Made by a program: the position numbers and the translations under genes. The notes beneath the pieces were generated by a model that ran no database searches, was not told the DNA's origin, and worked only from the letters and a program-made list of their open reading frames with translations. 42,355 nt of DNA, from contig CAUJEL010000116.1 in NCBI GenBank assembly GCA_963169875.1, positions 1 through 42,355 of the forward strand, written 5' to 3'. Positions within the stretch are counted from its first letter, which is position 1. The number at the start of each line of letters is the position of its first letter. Below are positions 26,780 to 35,985 of the stretch, piece by piece. The DNA is from Candidatus Zhuqueibacterota bacterium (GTDB lineage: Bacteria; Zhuqueibacterota; Zhuqueibacteria; Residuimicrobiales; Residuimicrobiaceae).

Positions 26780-29700
26780 TTATTCAATGAAATCAAATAA
26801 AAGCATGGCATAATAGCGCCATTCATGGCCGTACCTGACACCGGCATTCTCCACGCGATCCATGCCATAGGCCGCCTCAAGCTGCAAGGCAGTCGGAAAT
26901 CCATAAAATGAAAATGCCTGCACCCGCAGGGTGAGTCCTGCATCCTTCTTGAACTGGTCAAGGTCCACCTTGTCTTCATTAAAGGCATTGCCATAATCGA
27001 AGAAGGCGCCGGCATAGAGGTGATTGCCGGTGACATGAAAAATGCGTTTCTGCCAGCTGCGCAGAATCGGCAGCCGGTAGCTGAAACGGCCCATGAGCAA
27101 CTTGCGGCCTTCGATGGAATAATAGGGATAGCCCCGCAAGCCCGGAAGGCCTCCGGCAAAAAAGTTGAAGAAATCATCGACCGGCCGGTCGATCCAGCCG
27201 GCGTGGATATGCGAAGCCAGCGCATGCTGCCGCGCCCACGGCGCTGGCAGATAGAGATTCCAGTTCATCTCGAGCCGGTTATAGTTGTAGTGGTTGTATA
27301 TTTCCTGCGGTGTGCCATAGCTGTTGTCCGTGGCATAATCCTTGAAAAATTGATTGAATTCCAGGGAATAGCGCACATCCAGCTTCTGGCCCACCCGCGG
27401 ATTGATCTCCGACGTGGAGCTGCGTGCGACCTGATCCAGATTCCAGGTGACCACGAACTGGTTGCCAATATAGTAGGTGTTCTGCGGTGACACCCATTTG
27501 ATACCCTTGAAGAAAAAGTCGTCAATTTTGCTGATGTAGCGGCTGTGCACAAAGGCGCCGCGGAGCGTCTGGCCGTCGGCGGGACTGAACTGGGCGCCAA
27601 GATCGGCTTCGAGGATATTGAATCCCAGACCGACCCTGGTTTTTTCCGGATAATCCTCGATGACCTCAATATCACGATCCACATGCCGTGTGAATGCGTA
27701 TAGTTCCAGAAACAGGGTGGGCTTGAAGCGGCGCACCTCAAAGATCGCAAAGGCATCGAGGTCCATTTTGCTGTTGAGACTGGCGCCGCCGAACATGGAA
27801 TAGCGTTCGAGAATGTCGCTGGCATAAAAATAGGTGCCCAGTTTCAGGGTTTTGTAATCCATCATCACCCGGGGCAAAAAGCTCACCTGTCCATAGGTCA
27901 TCTCATAAGGTTCAGCCTGCAAGGCCGGCAATTGCGCATCATCGTAGCCGGCCATTTTTTGCAGCTCTGCCGGGACTGCCACCATCTCCAACCCCATCCT
28001 GCTGGCATTATTGGCAGGCGCATAAACCGCCTGTTCCTCTGCCACAGGCTGGGGTTTATCCAGGCTGGCGATTTTATAGCCGTCATACTGAAAATCAGCA
28101 TACACCAGACTGCCCTGCTGCGAAGCACCCGGCATGAAGGCGCCGCCGGTCACATTGGTCCACAGCTGCAGGTTCCGGCCATCGGCTTCGATGCTGTAGA
28201 TATTAAAGATGCCCGTTTTGTCCCAGGCAAAATAAATTTGTTTGCCATCCGCAGCGTAGAACGGATCGCGGGCGTCGCCGCTGCCGCTCACGAGCGTGTC
28301 AACCCGGCTGGTCTCGAGATCGAGCAGCAGCAGATCGCGGCCATGGCGCCGCGCCTGGGAAAATACGACCTGCTTGCCGTCCGGCGAAAAACGGGGCGAA
28401 GAGACCGCTTCTCCCTGCGTAAATGCCGTCAGCGAACGCATGTTCTGGCCGGAACCGTCGAGCAGCATCAGATTGTCGGTCCCATCTTTTTGCACCACAC
28501 AGACAATATTCTGGCCATCGCGGGAGATGTCCGGATCGTAGCTGCGCAAATTTGTGGTGAGACGTTTTTCCTGGCGCTTGGCGACCTCGAGCCGGTAGAT
28601 ATCAAAATAATGCGAGCCATGTTCACCGCGCTTGTTGCGGCTATAATAGAGGAAACGGCCATCACTGCTCCAGGAGAGCTGGCTGTTGACGCCGGATTTG
28701 AGCATCTCTTTTTTACCGCTCGCCACGTCGAGAAGCCAGAGATGGGTGAGGCTCAGATAATCGCCCGATTCACTGCCGCAATAGGCCAATTTGCTGCCAT
28801 CCGGCGACCACACCGCAAAAGTGTTGCCGATCCCTTTGGGCGTCACTATTTTGCCCTGAACGCGGTGCGCATCGATGACCGCCAGGCGCTGCTGGTAATA
28901 GGCGTTCATCTCCTGCTGCCAGCGGGCATAGAGTTCTTCGCCGCTGAGGCCGGTCGCCTCTCGCAAGGCCGACTCGGCGGTGAAGCTGAACGGTTTGGCA
29001 AGATTTGCACTCAGCTTATTCAGCGTCGCCTCGCCCCACTGGTTGACGATATAACGCGTCAGGGCATATCCGGCATTATAGGTTCTTTCATTGCCGAGAC
29101 TGTTTTTGCCAAACACACCCATTTCGGAATAAGTCAGAGCCTTGCCTGCCATGAGCGCGGAGCGGATGAGCATGTCGCGATGGCTGTCCCAGAGATCGTA
29201 ATTGAGTCCCTGGGTCTGAAATTGGGCCATGCCCTCGGCCAGCCACATGGGCATCACCGTCATGGGAATGGGATAGGAGGCGATCACATTGGGATAACCA
29301 TAGAGCACGTCTTCGCGCTTCTCCGGTTCGTAACCGAACATCTGCAAATAGAAGGCGGGCAGTTTGCGCGGCATCTTGCGCGCGGCGCCCAGGGAGATCA
29401 TGTGACTGAACTCGTGGGTGACCACATTGCGCAGCCAGTCGTGGGTGCCGCGCAGGATGAAGGTCATCTGTGGCGCCCAGATTTCCACCTTGTTGTCATA
29501 ATAAAAAGCAGCGCCGTTGGAATTATCGTCGTGATCCTTGATGATGAAATGAATGATGCCATCGGGACGGTGGTTATAGAGCGTTGTGATGGGATCGTAG
29601 ATATCCTCGGCGATTTGTGCGACCACACGGGCGCTGCGTTCGGCGCCTTCATGAAAATGGATTTGAAAGTGTTCGGTCTTGTACGTGTACCAGCGCAGTT

Positions 29701-29797
29701 CGGGATGATTGATCTGTTCATCCTGCGCCTGCACGGCCATGGCAATAACCATCACCAGAAATAGAAACCGTTTTAAAAGTTGTCCCATCCTTATCAT
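26780..29797 (-). CDS. Peptidase-MA-like domain, TolB-type propeller and beta-barrel fusion protein
   Basis: A 1005-residue protein in three parts. After a signal peptide (1-24), residues 30-290 resemble a gluzincin (peptidase MA) domain: HEFSH at 128-132 and E188 in WLAEGMAQF give a complete zinc site. About 315-590 is a TolB-like propeller with repeated WSPDGSKLAY, WSSDGRFLYYS, FSPDGKQVVFS and YAADGKQIYFA units. About 640-1005 is beta-strand rich like BamA/TamA or other outer-membrane barrels (GGLPGLRGYPYYSIEGRKL), ending YYAMLLFDFIE. It may be a surface- or periplasm-facing protease anchored by its own barrel. Two ATGs are possible (29797 and 29788); the second sits better behind GGGA. It lies 39 bases after the PorV/PorQ-like gene. 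Confidence 0.85.
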   Translation of the reverse strand: MIRMGQLLKRFLFLVMVIAMAVQAQDEQINHPELRWYTYKTEHFQIHFHEGAERSARVVAQIAEDIYDPITTLYNHRPDGIIHFIIKDHDDNSNGAAFYYDNKVEIWAPQMTFILRGTHDWLRNVVTHEFSHMISLGAARKMPRKLPAFYLQMFGYEPEKREDVLYGYPNVIASYPIPMTVMPMWLAEGMAQFQTQGLNYDLWDSHRDMLIRSALMAGKALTYSEMGVFGKNSLGNERTYNAGYALTRYIVNQWGEATLNKLSANLAKPFSFTAESALREATGLSGEELYARWQQEMNAYYQQRLAVIDAHRVQGKIVTPKGIGNTFAVWSPDGSKLAYCGSESGDYLSLTHLWLLDVASGKKEMLKSGVNSQLSWSSDGRFLYYSRNKRGEHGSHYFDIYRLEVAKRQEKRLTTNLRSYDPDISRDGQNIVCVVQKDGTDNLMLLDGSGQNMRSLTAFTQGEAVSSPRFSPDGKQVVFSQARRHGRDLLLLDLETSRVDTLVSGSGDARDPFYAADGKQIYFAWDKTGIFNIYSIEADGRNLQLWTNVTGGAFMPGASQQGSLVYADFQYDGYKIASLDKPQPVAEEQAVYAPANNASRMGLEMVAVPAELQKMAGYDDAQLPALQAEPYEMTYGQVSFLPRVMMDYKTLKLGTYFYASDILERYSMFGGASLNSKMDLDAFAIFEVRRFKPTLFLELYAFTRHVDRDIEVIEDYPEKTRVGLGFNILEADLGAQFSPADGQTLRGAFVHSRYISKIDDFFFKGIKWVSPQNTYYIGNQFVVTWNLDQVARSSTSEINPRVGQKLDVRYSLEFNQFFKDYATDNSYGTPQEIYNHYNYNRLEMNWNLYLPAPWARQHALASHIHAGWIDRPVDDFFNFFAGGLPGLRGYPYYSIEGRKLLMGRFSYRLPILRSWQKRIFHVTGNHLYAGAFFDYGNAFNEDKVDLDQFKKDAGLTLRVQAFSFYGFPTALQLEAAYGMDRVENAGVRYGHEWRYYAMLLFDFIE

Positions 29798-29836
29798 TTC
29801 CCAGGGTATTTCATTTGTCGAAATGCGAATTTGGCG

Positions 29837-31096
29837 TTAAAAATAATTATTGCTGAATCTGATGACATAGGTATCATACTCAGTGATGTTCATTAATAAA
29901 CGATCAGGTTGATATTCTGAATGGTGCTTTTCGAAGGAGAGGTTGGCGAGAACGCGTGCCAGCCAGGAACGCTCCATATTCATCAGACGCAAGCCGATGC
30001 GAACCGGCTGCAAAAAATTGATGCCATAACCGCTGGTACGCAGACGTCCGGGATAATCGGCACTTTCAAGTAACCCGCGGCGAATGAAATAAATATCAGC
30101 CAGCCCGATCTCATATCCCTTTTTGCCAATCAGTTGCCGGCTTGATTTGCCGGACAGAACATGCTTCCAGAAATTGATATCATGCAGGCCGGTATGATAA
30201 AACGATTGGCCCAATTCATCGCTCTGCACGAGAAAGTCTTCCACTTCGTGCGCCCAGCCAAAATTGACCAGCGTCAGGTCGCGATATTGCACACCCGCCT
30301 GGAGGTTAAGCCCCAGATTGAGCGTGCGCGGCAGCGGGTCGCCGGGGAGTTCAGCCAGGTATTTTAATTTCCCGCCGATATTGTTGCGGGTGTAATAGAT
30401 GCCCGGATCGAGCCAATAGCGCCACTGCGTCAGGTATCTCCTGCCGCGGTGGGTCCAGCGTTGCGTCAGATCTGCGATGGGGAGCTGCACAATGATGCCG
30501 AAATCATGTGCATCTATCTCCGCTGTATACGGTTGCAGCCGGCCGTCGGCGCCAGGTGCTATTTGCGACTGTATATGCTTGAAGGTATATCCAATGCTGG
30601 CTCTGAGATAATACTGCAGTGCCAGCGACAGGGTGGTACCCTGAGCTTTCTCCCAGGTATCAATGATCGCTTTGATGTCCGGGCTGCTTTCATCGGTCAC
30701 ATATACCTTGCCCATATCCAGCTTGACATCATTAAAGGCCAGGCCAATGGCCAGTTGCACATTGCGGATGGGTCTGGTACGGAATCCCAATGTGGCGCCA
30801 CGCACCGTGTAAGACCAGGCGTAGCGATCTTCAGAACCATACTTGATCGGATCCGGGTAATATTCGCTGCCAAAAGCATTCGATCTTGCGAACAGGCCAG
30901 CGCTGGCCGGATTCATGATGGAGGCCATCGGCGAGATATGAGTCGTTGCGCCATACGCCGTCCCCATGGCGTTAGCCTGTGGTGATGGCGACTGCAAAAG
31001 AAACGGGACCGCCGCAAGGTAATAAGTTTGGGCGGACGCTATTGAGCAGAGGGAAAACACCCAACAGACCAGACTATTTTTCAATAGACTATTCAT
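29837..31096 (-). CDS. PorV/PorQ-type outer-membrane protein
   Basis: A 419-residue protein with a signal peptide (about 1-22, SIASAQ). AVPFLLQSPSPQANAMGTAYGATTHISPMASIMNPASAGLF matches the start of the PorV/PorQ family (a FadL-like barrel fold). The rest is strand-rich and ends FSNNYF with a terminal aromatic. PorV binds T9SS cargo at the outer membrane and helps remove the sorting tail; PorQ has a related role. It follows the T9SS-tailed M6-like gene after 41 bases and precedes the MA/TolB/barrel gene, so cargo handling is likely. Start: ATG at 31096 with GGGGAGA. Confidence 0.85.
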   Translation of the reverse strand: MNSLLKNSLVCWVFSLCSIASAQTYYLAAVPFLLQSPSPQANAMGTAYGATTHISPMASIMNPASAGLFARSNAFGSEYYPDPIKYGSEDRYAWSYTVRGATLGFRTRPIRNVQLAIGLAFNDVKLDMGKVYVTDESSPDIKAIIDTWEKAQGTTLSLALQYYLRASIGYTFKHIQSQIAPGADGRLQPYTAEIDAHDFGIIVQLPIADLTQRWTHRGRRYLTQWRYWLDPGIYYTRNNIGGKLKYLAELPGDPLPRTLNLGLNLQAGVQYRDLTLVNFGWAHEVEDFLVQSDELGQSFYHTGLHDINFWKHVLSGKSSRQLIGKKGYEIGLADIYFIRRGLLESADYPGRLRTSGYGINFLQPVRIGLRLMNMERSWLARVLANLSFEKHHSEYQPDRLLMNITEYDTYVIRFSNNYF

Positions 31097-31137
31097 GATG
31101 AAGCTCTCCCCAATCTGTGGCCGTTGCCGGAAACATG

Positions 31138-34100
31138 TTATTTGGTCACCGCTATTTTAATGATCTGAAAAGCCGTACCATCCGCTGCCCTGGCCTGCAC
31201 CTTGGCCAGATATACACCGCTCTGCACTGCATCAACATTCCAAAGCAGTTCATGGTCCCCTGCAGCCAACTGCATGGCCTTCAACTCGCCGGCGTAATTG
31301 GCGGCCAGGTCAAAGATGCGCACTGCTACTTCTTCGCAGTCCCTGTTGAGCGTGAAACGGATCACTGCCGTGCCGGAACTGACGGGATTGGGATAGCAGA
31401 AGACGCTTTTGGCCGGCATCAATTCGGAGGTGCCGGGCGGGGTCGTGATTTCGGATGGTTGCAGATAAAAAGTCCGGCCATCGCCGCCATACTGGCCCCA
31501 TACCTGGTATTCACGGGCTGAGACGCCCAGATTCCACACCATGAGGTCGCCATCCCGGTTGATGGCAGCCATATTGAGGGTTCCCTGTCCCTGCAAATCC
31601 GCGAGCACAGGTATGGTGGCAAGCGCTGAGCCGCTGCTGACTGGAAACCGTTCCAGGCGTATGCCGACCTGATCCCAGGCGGTGATGCGGCCATCGGGGG
31701 CGGGCGCAATGACCATGGCGGATTCCCCCTCTTTTTTCCAGGCGAAAACAGCGCCCATGACCGTCGCTGCGGAATCAGCCGCGTAGGTCGTCACAGGAAA
31801 ATTCAGCACCGAGGCACCGGATGCCTCAAAGGCATAAAACCCCTCGCGGCTGTTGCAGAGGATTTCCGGAAGGCCATCCTGATCGAGGTCTCCGAGTGCG
31901 GGGGCGGTTATATCATGCAGCAGTTGCAGCGGCTGGTGCTGGTATTTGAGCTGACCATCCGCGGAGAAGATTTGCAGGGCGCCATTCGCGGCAACCACAG
32001 CCACTTCCAGCTGCGCGTCGCCATCAAAATCAGCCACCAGGGGGGTCGCTGAAGCAGCCGTAACCGCTGCGCGCCAGACAATGGCATCATTCGCCAGATC
32101 ACAGGCATAGAGGGTTTGGTCTGCTGCGAGAGCGATCACTTGTGCAGCGCCCTGCGGGAACCAGGCGAGATGGTTGATGCGGCTGCTGCCCAGCGTCAGG
32201 GATTTTGTCTTCTGCAACGGCGTTCCGGCGCCAGCACAAGCGAATATTTCCACGGTACCATTGCTGGCACCGGTCACCAGGGCCGGGGCAGTGGCGTTTC
32301 CCGGCTGCGGCAGGATCATGGCGGCGGTGCGTTGCGCGCCCTCATGCATTGTGTATTCCGCGGACACGCCCGTGGCAAGCAGGTGGTATCGCATGATGCC
32401 TTGCTCATCATCGACGGCGATGACCTCGAGAAAATTGTCGCCATCGAGGTTGGCGCATAACAGGGGAACAGAAGAGCCCTTGAGCGGCTGCATCTCATAA
32501 CCGCTGAAAGGAGACACTGTGCTGCCGTTTCCTTTCCAGGCGAAGACCTGGCCGGCGGGGGTGGCGGCGAACAGGGCGCCCGGCGCGCCGTTGCTGCCGG
32601 GCACGGCGAGCAGAGCGGCCGGTGAAAAATTCAACCCGGCAGCTTCATAGCGCGGGAATCCCTCGGCCAGCAGATCCGAATAAATCGACACGGTCATGAC
32701 CGAATCGAGTCGGGAAAAATCATTCAGGGTGATGAACGTTTTGGCGCCGCCGTGCGCATCGCTGTTGGGAATGGAGTAAGCGGAAAAGGCGACCTGATTC
32801 GATTCATTCACATAGGTATGGGATTCGTTTCCGGCCCAATAGGGATCCCAGTAATCTCCGTTTTCCGTGCCATATCCCAGATCGAACATGTCATAGACAT
32901 AGCCGATATCCTGAGCGCCATCGCACTCGACCAGGTCGACGCCACGGTGCTCGCGGTTGTTATTGATGGCATTATCCGCGAGTCGGGCGGCGATGACGTT
33001 TTCGTCGATGTGCCAGATCAGCAGACCCGAACCAGGCAAGCCGTAATCGTATTCGTCGATGCTGGTGATAACACCGATGCCGGCAGATGCCACCACGCGG
33101 CCGGTTGAATCGAACTCGGCCCGGTTGCCGGCGCGGTCGCGGCCGATGGTGACTTTATCCCGATTGGGATCGCGCTGGCGGTTCTCGATGAGGAAATATT
33201 CGTTGGCGCTGATGGGGACTTTGATGATGTGCGGCGCGGAAACAGCAGCGGCAGCGCCAATGCGCACCTGGGCGGCATTTTGCACCACCACAGGTTCTTC
33301 CCATCCCATGTAAACCTTTTCCCAGGCGCTCGGTTGTGCCGGGATAAAACCCTGAAAATTATAGGAGCCCTGATCCATCAAGCCCCAGCGGCCGATGCCG
33401 GCTCGTCCGCTTTCGGTGTCGAAAAGACTCGGCATGCCGATTTGACTGCCGAACAGCAGCGTCATCGAACCGAGCAGACCCAAATCGATGTTTTCCTGAT
33501 TCTGTGTTTCCGGCAGAATAATGCCTTCACGCACATGGACGTCGCCGGGACAAGGGATGCCTTTATAGTCCTTGTTGCCGGGCTCCAAAGCCGTGTGCAG
33601 GGCTGTAAAATCGATATAAACGGACTGGATGTCAAAGGGGCTGGTATCGAAGTCAAAAGCAAAGTCTTGTCCCACGCCGGCATGGAAAACCATGAGGTAG
33701 TGATATTTCGAAAAATCGATGGCCGGATCCGCGGCGGCCGCCAGGACCGCATCCCGCAATAACTCAGCGCGGCGTTGCTCCTGCAGGGTTTCATTCTCCA
33801 TGCCGCTGTAGTACACCATGTCGTGTCCGAGCTGATAAGCGGCTTCTTCGGCGGCAGGGAAAACATCCGCCCGCAGATCGACTTTACCCGATGAGACGCG
33901 CACAAAATAGTTACGAAGCGCTTGAATCTGTTCCTGGAAATAGCTGCGATTGTGGGGTGGCCGGTCGAGACTGTACTCTGATTGTGTGCCCAGGTCAAAG
34001 CGCCCATTGCCTGTGGTGGTTTTGACATCGTCGGCGATAAATTCCACACGCAAAGCCAGGATTTGCAGGGGGGCATTTTCAATTGCATCGAGCACCGAAA

Positions 34101-34218
34101 AAGTTTCCGCAGACTGCGTTTGCCGGATTCCCGGCAGGCGCTTTGGCGATGCGGACAGCAGCGTTCCAATTCCCAGACACAGCAGGCAAGCGGCAATGAA
34201 AGTCAATCGTCTCGGCAT
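31138..34218 (-). CDS. M6-like secreted protein with lost zinc motif, propeller and T9SS tail
   Basis: The start is the ATG at 34218 (MPRRLTF), seven bases after GGA; the frame reaches a TTG four codons earlier. It has 1026 residues: a signal peptide (about 1-24), then an M6 (immune-inhibitor-A-like) fold. Where M6 enzymes read HEFGH-x-x-GLPDLYDT, this protein has SMTLLFGSQIGMPSLFDTESG at 251-271, with IGRWGLMDQGS and AWEKVYMGW afterwards. Neither histidine nor the glutamate of the zinc site remains, so it is probably not a protease. About 530-920 looks like an FG-GAP/PQQ-type propeller. The tail (938-1026) has CYPNPV and the final T9SS strands. It probably is a surface-displayed binding protein. 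Confidence 0.85.
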   Translation of the reverse strand: MPRRLTFIAACLLCLGIGTLLSASPKRLPGIRQTQSAETFSVLDAIENAPLQILALRVEFIADDVKTTTGNGRFDLGTQSEYSLDRPPHNRSYFQEQIQALRNYFVRVSSGKVDLRADVFPAAEEAAYQLGHDMVYYSGMENETLQEQRRAELLRDAVLAAAADPAIDFSKYHYLMVFHAGVGQDFAFDFDTSPFDIQSVYIDFTALHTALEPGNKDYKGIPCPGDVHVREGIILPETQNQENIDLGLLGSMTLLFGSQIGMPSLFDTESGRAGIGRWGLMDQGSYNFQGFIPAQPSAWEKVYMGWEEPVVVQNAAQVRIGAAAAVSAPHIIKVPISANEYFLIENRQRDPNRDKVTIGRDRAGNRAEFDSTGRVVASAGIGVITSIDEYDYGLPGSGLLIWHIDENVIAARLADNAINNNREHRGVDLVECDGAQDIGYVYDMFDLGYGTENGDYWDPYWAGNESHTYVNESNQVAFSAYSIPNSDAHGGAKTFITLNDFSRLDSVMTVSIYSDLLAEGFPRYEAAGLNFSPAALLAVPGSNGAPGALFAATPAGQVFAWKGNGSTVSPFSGYEMQPLKGSSVPLLCANLDGDNFLEVIAVDDEQGIMRYHLLATGVSAEYTMHEGAQRTAAMILPQPGNATAPALVTGASNGTVEIFACAGAGTPLQKTKSLTLGSSRINHLAWFPQGAAQVIALAADQTLYACDLANDAIVWRAAVTAASATPLVADFDGDAQLEVAVVAANGALQIFSADGQLKYQHQPLQLLHDITAPALGDLDQDGLPEILCNSREGFYAFEASGASVLNFPVTTYAADSAATVMGAVFAWKKEGESAMVIAPAPDGRITAWDQVGIRLERFPVSSGSALATIPVLADLQGQGTLNMAAINRDGDLMVWNLGVSAREYQVWGQYGGDGRTFYLQPSEITTPPGTSELMPAKSVFCYPNPVSSGTAVIRFTLNRDCEEVAVRIFDLAANYAGELKAMQLAAGDHELLWNVDAVQSGVYLAKVQARAADGTAFQIIKIAVTK

Positions 34219-34270
34219 GAAAAAATCCAATCCAAATGAGTGGTCAAAACGACAAGGGGTCTTATACTGA

Positions 34271-34304
34271 GAAGGGCAAAAGCCCAGGATGGCTTTTGCC
34301 CTTC
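34271..34304. terminator. Perfect 14-bp hairpin between PorV-like and M6-like genes
   Basis: GAAGGGCAAAAGCC (34271-34284), a six-base loop and GGCTTTTGCCCTTC (34291-34304) form an uninterrupted stem. It follows the PorV-like stop, but no T-run follows leftwards. It may be a partial terminator or a processing/stability element that lowers expression of the downstream genes relative to PorV. Confidence 0.5.
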
Positions 34305-34322
34305 GACGGACTTGCAGAAAAC

Positions 34323-35417
34323 TTAAAAACCAATGCTCAAAGAGAAGCGCATGGTGTTGGCCAATGGATGTCCCTCATCCGCTGAGATATAGCTGAAATC
34401 AAAGCGATAGAGGCTATATTGGATGCCGGCGCCAAGGCTCAGGAAAGTGACCTTGCCGGGCTCATCCCAGTAGTATCCTGCGCGCAGGGCAAACATGTCA
34501 CTGTACCAGTATTCCGCGCCGCCGCTGATGATACCATTGAACATGGTTTCGTATTCGGTTTCGGTTTTATCGTCGTTGGTTTGGGTCGTTTTTGCAACTT
34601 TGATCGTCCAGGGTGAAGTGAAAATGGCTTTGTAGAACGGATCCGAAGTGCCATCCTTATGACGATTGACCATCATTTTATTCATATCACCGACGAGCGT
34701 CAGCTTGTTGTATTTATCATTGAGCAGACGATAGGCGAATCCGATTTTCAAATTTGTTGGCAGCGGATCGGCCTGGGCGGCATCGATGTAGGTGATTTTC
34801 GGGCCCATGTTGGAGAGGTTGGCACCCAGGCTGAGGCGTGGGGCAAAAGGCATCTTGTACAGCGTGGAAATGTCGAACGCAAAGGCGCTGGCGCGGCCGT
34901 CGCCCTTTTCTTCGCCGGCGCCAAAGGGAGCCAGATTGGAATAAATGTAACGCAGGCCGAGTCCGACCCCCAAATGTTCACTCAACTGGGTGCCGTAGGT
35001 GGCGGATGCAGCGAATTCATAGCTGGAGAATTCTCCGACGGGATCCGGACTGTCTTCCAGTGTCTGGAATTGTTTGCCCAGATTCAGGTAGGTCACGTTG
35101 ATGCCGATCGTGCCCAGTCCCTCAAAATGCTGCTTGTAAGCGGCAAATTCGATAAAGAGATCATTGCCGAATTGAGGCAGCCAATTGGCGTGCATGAGGG
35201 TGACTTCCCGGCCGCGCTGAAAAGCCAGGCCAGCAGGATTGTAGTAAACCGCAGTGGCGTCATCAGCCAAACCGACAAAGGCTTCACCCATGCCTGCAGG
35301 CCGGGCGCCTGGGGAGATCAGCAGAAAGAGAACCGCTGATTCGCTCACCGCAAATGCGGAAGCAAAAGAAAAAAGGATCACAGCGGCAACGACTGCGGTT
35401 TTAAAAACGTTCTTCAT
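34323..35417 (-). CDS. PorV-type T9SS outer-membrane protein
   Basis: A 364-residue protein with a signal peptide (about 1-23). Its N-terminal stretch, LLISPGARPAGMGEAFVGLADDATAVYYNPAGLAF, is the PorV/UPF0164 hallmark. The rest is a 14-strand-type barrel ending FSLSIGF. PorV is the shuttle that takes T9SS cargo from the translocon to the attachment or sortase complex; the T9SS-tailed protein encoded next is a natural client. The ATG at 35417 has a very strong AGGAGG site five bases upstream. The leader is long and structured (35418-35996), which suggests regulation at the RNA level. Confidence 0.9.
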   Translation of the reverse strand: MKNVFKTAVVAAVILFSFASAFAVSESAVLFLLISPGARPAGMGEAFVGLADDATAVYYNPAGLAFQRGREVTLMHANWLPQFGNDLFIEFAAYKQHFEGLGTIGINVTYLNLGKQFQTLEDSPDPVGEFSSYEFAASATYGTQLSEHLGVGLGLRYIYSNLAPFGAGEEKGDGRASAFAFDISTLYKMPFAPRLSLGANLSNMGPKITYIDAAQADPLPTNLKIGFAYRLLNDKYNKLTLVGDMNKMMVNRHKDGTSDPFYKAIFTSPWTIKVAKTTQTNDDKTETEYETMFNGIISGGAEYWYSDMFALRAGYYWDEPGKVTFLSLGAGIQYSLYRFDFSYISADEGHPLANTMRFSLSIGF

Positions 35418-35456
35418 TGGTTCCTCCTTTATGATAGCACTTGCACTGACATCCGT

Positions 35457-35517
35457 AAAAAAAAATCCGAATGCGTGGCTTGCATTGATTACGCTTCTTA
35501 GCCATCGACATTCGGAT
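35457..35517 (-). promoter_or_regulatory. Terminator-shaped hairpin 40 bases before the PorV-type start (attenuator candidate)
   Basis: Read leftwards, ATCCGAATG's complement arms (35509-35517 and 35465-35473) form a 9-bp outer stem. An inner TGGCT/AGCCA stem lies inside the loop, and nine T (35465-35457) follow directly. This is the shape of an intrinsic terminator, but it lies inside the leader of a gene on the same strand. A CGGATG at 35450-35455 could compete for the upstream CATCCG, allowing an alternative fold. Regulation by attenuation is inferred. Confidence 0.5.
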
Positions 35518-35532
35518 GAAATAGAGACAAAG

Positions 35533-35632
35533 AAGCCTATGCAAATTCGTTAAAGTGGCCAAAGCCAAATGCGTACAAATACATTTTGGATTTGTAGAAC
35601 AATAAAAATCTTTAACGAAGGTGTATAGGCTT
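35533..35632. repeat. 100-nt imperfect inverted repeat (23-nt arms)
   Basis: Arm 35533-35555 and arm 35610-35632 match at 20 of 23 positions when one is reversed and complemented: AAGCCTAT, five bases with three mismatches, then TTCGTTAAAG. The 54-base loop contains further pairing (ACAAAT/ATTTGT). It could be part of a leader RNA or a small MITE-like element; no target-site duplication is obvious. Confidence 0.6.
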
Positions 35633-35956
35633 ACTCCTGAAAAACCAAATTTATTTTGTGCTCAAAGTTAGTAACGAAAAAAGACAATTGCAAGAATTTT
35701 TTTCAAAATTCTCTCTTTCAACTCTACAATAACCGTACCAAAATATCCCCATGGACTGGCTGACTGAACGGTTATTCTTAGTTTTTGATTAATAATGAGT
35801 TGTAACTTCTTCTTCACATGGGCAAGATGTTGCGGTCAGTCAATGAATGTCGCAAAAGCGTACACATGATGCAATTTGATGACCATTTTGCGCCATGCCC
35901 TGTCATCCTGACATTTAAACGCTCGCATACCGGCCAGAGTTCCAAAATTGCGCCGT

Positions 35957-35985
35957 AAAACCAGTCCCGATGAGCGCGACTGGTT
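35957..35985 (-). terminator. Terminator after gcvH
   Basis: AACCAGTC (35959-35966) and GACTGGTT (35978-35985) form an 8-bp stem; leftwards it runs into TTTT. It lies 12 bases after the gcvH stop and closes the housekeeping run. Confidence 0.7.

Noticed and set aside
27932-29764. A 610-codon open frame on the plus strand
   Set aside because: It lies wholly antisense to the peptidase-MA/TolB/barrel gene, which has recognisable motifs and a signal peptide. Long antisense frames are common in GC-rich genes.
35401-35511. A 34-36-codon minus-strand frame (MAKKRNQCKPR...) overlapping the PorV-type start
   Set aside because: No ribosome site, it runs through the terminator-shaped hairpin and its T-run, and no family is recognised. 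A leader peptide is possible but not supported.
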